From contig JADLKP010000010.1 in the NCBI GenBank assembly GCA_016838945.1, positions 1 through 23,008 of the forward strand: a DNA stretch of 23,008 nt, written 5' to 3'. Below the pieces are notes generated by a model. The model made no database searches. It had not been told where the DNA came from and was given only the letters and a program-made list of their open reading frames with translations. The position numbers and the translations under genes are program-made. Shown one piece after another: positions 22,949-23,008 of this stretch; the stretch's first letter is position 1; the number at the start of each line of letters is the position of its first letter. This stretch comes from Methanobrevibacter sp. (GTDB lineage: Archaea > Methanobacteriota > Methanobacteria > Methanobacteriales > Methanobacteriaceae).

Positions 22949-23008
22949 TTAAAAAATATTGTATGAGGCTGCAATTTGTGGTAATATCGGTACGTTAGTT
23001 ATCAATCG
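22949..23008 (-). CDS. Possible 3' end of a gene entering from the right edge
   Basis: The final ~55 bases are clearly less A/T-rich than the spacer before them, which suggests a coding edge. On the minus strand one frame is open from the window end for 19 codons to a TAA at 22951-22949, reading ...TNVPILPQIAASYNIF. A plus-strand alternative begins at a TTG near 22959 and reads YEAAICGNIGTLVIN without an SD. The strand cannot be decided from this window. Confidence 0.25.
   Translation of the reverse strand, partial: RLITNVPILPQIAASYNIF

Overview
The window reads as ordinary chromosome of a methanogenic archaeon of the order Methanobacteriales, most likely a Methanobrevibacter-type gut organism. 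The grounds are: very AT-rich DNA with A/T-only spacers, AT-rich codon choice, Shine-Dalgarno (SD) sequences of the GGTGAT/AGGAGGTGA type, TATA-like promoters, T-run terminators, and a set of archaeal genes (PurP, NucS/EndoMS, archaeal RNase Z, Lhr-type helicase, a histone-fold protein, short NfeD plus stomatin). I see no rRNA or tRNA, CRISPR array, insertion sequence, phage gene or integrase.

Layout. 1-1600 (minus strand): a histone-fold/coiled-coil acidic protein, a gene-free A/T desert of almost 700 bp, and a small orphan protein. 1700-5600: the NAD de novo genes nadC (minus) and nadA (plus) flank RNase Z and an MscS channel (plus). 5700-10130 (all minus): MATE exporter, amidohydrolase, MetX-like alpha/beta hydrolase, 94-aa orphan and nitroreductase, in transcription order. 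10260-11750 (plus): nucS and mntP. 11845-12345 (minus): orphan. 12629-14720 (plus): a TTG-initiated zinc-ribbon membrane-anchored protein and an omega-amidase-like nitrilase. 14904-15755 (minus): HEAT-repeat protein. 16049-21549 (plus): Lhr helicase, then nfeD, a stomatin-like SPFH gene, a small membrane protein, and a further membrane protein. 21756-22847 (minus): purP. The last ~60 bases are less AT-rich and may be the edge of another gene.

How the genes work together. Several are housekeeping functions: NAD synthesis (NadA makes quinolinate, NadC converts it to nicotinate mononucleotide), purine synthesis (PurP), tRNA 3' maturation (RNase Z), mismatch/lesion handling (NucS, Lhr), ion and metal homeostasis (MscS, MntP), and membrane quality control (NfeD/stomatin). 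The histone-fold protein probably acts in chromatin. The functions of the five-gene minus-strand run at 5.7-10.1 kb are only known at family level.

The most unusual feature is the noncoding DNA. Many spacers just upstream of start codons are built from short, locus-specific tandem repeats: 18-mers before RNase Z, 12-mers before nadA, 10-mers before the 94-aa gene, before mntP and before the stomatin gene, and a 46/45-bp duplication before the helicase. The sequences differ from locus to locus, but the position just upstream of the start recurs, and at two places the repeat runs into the last codons of the neighbouring gene. No classical defence or biosynthetic cassette is visible. The best candidates for something under-described are the histone-fold/coiled-coil protein, this repeat architecture, and the MetX-like/amidohydrolase pair.
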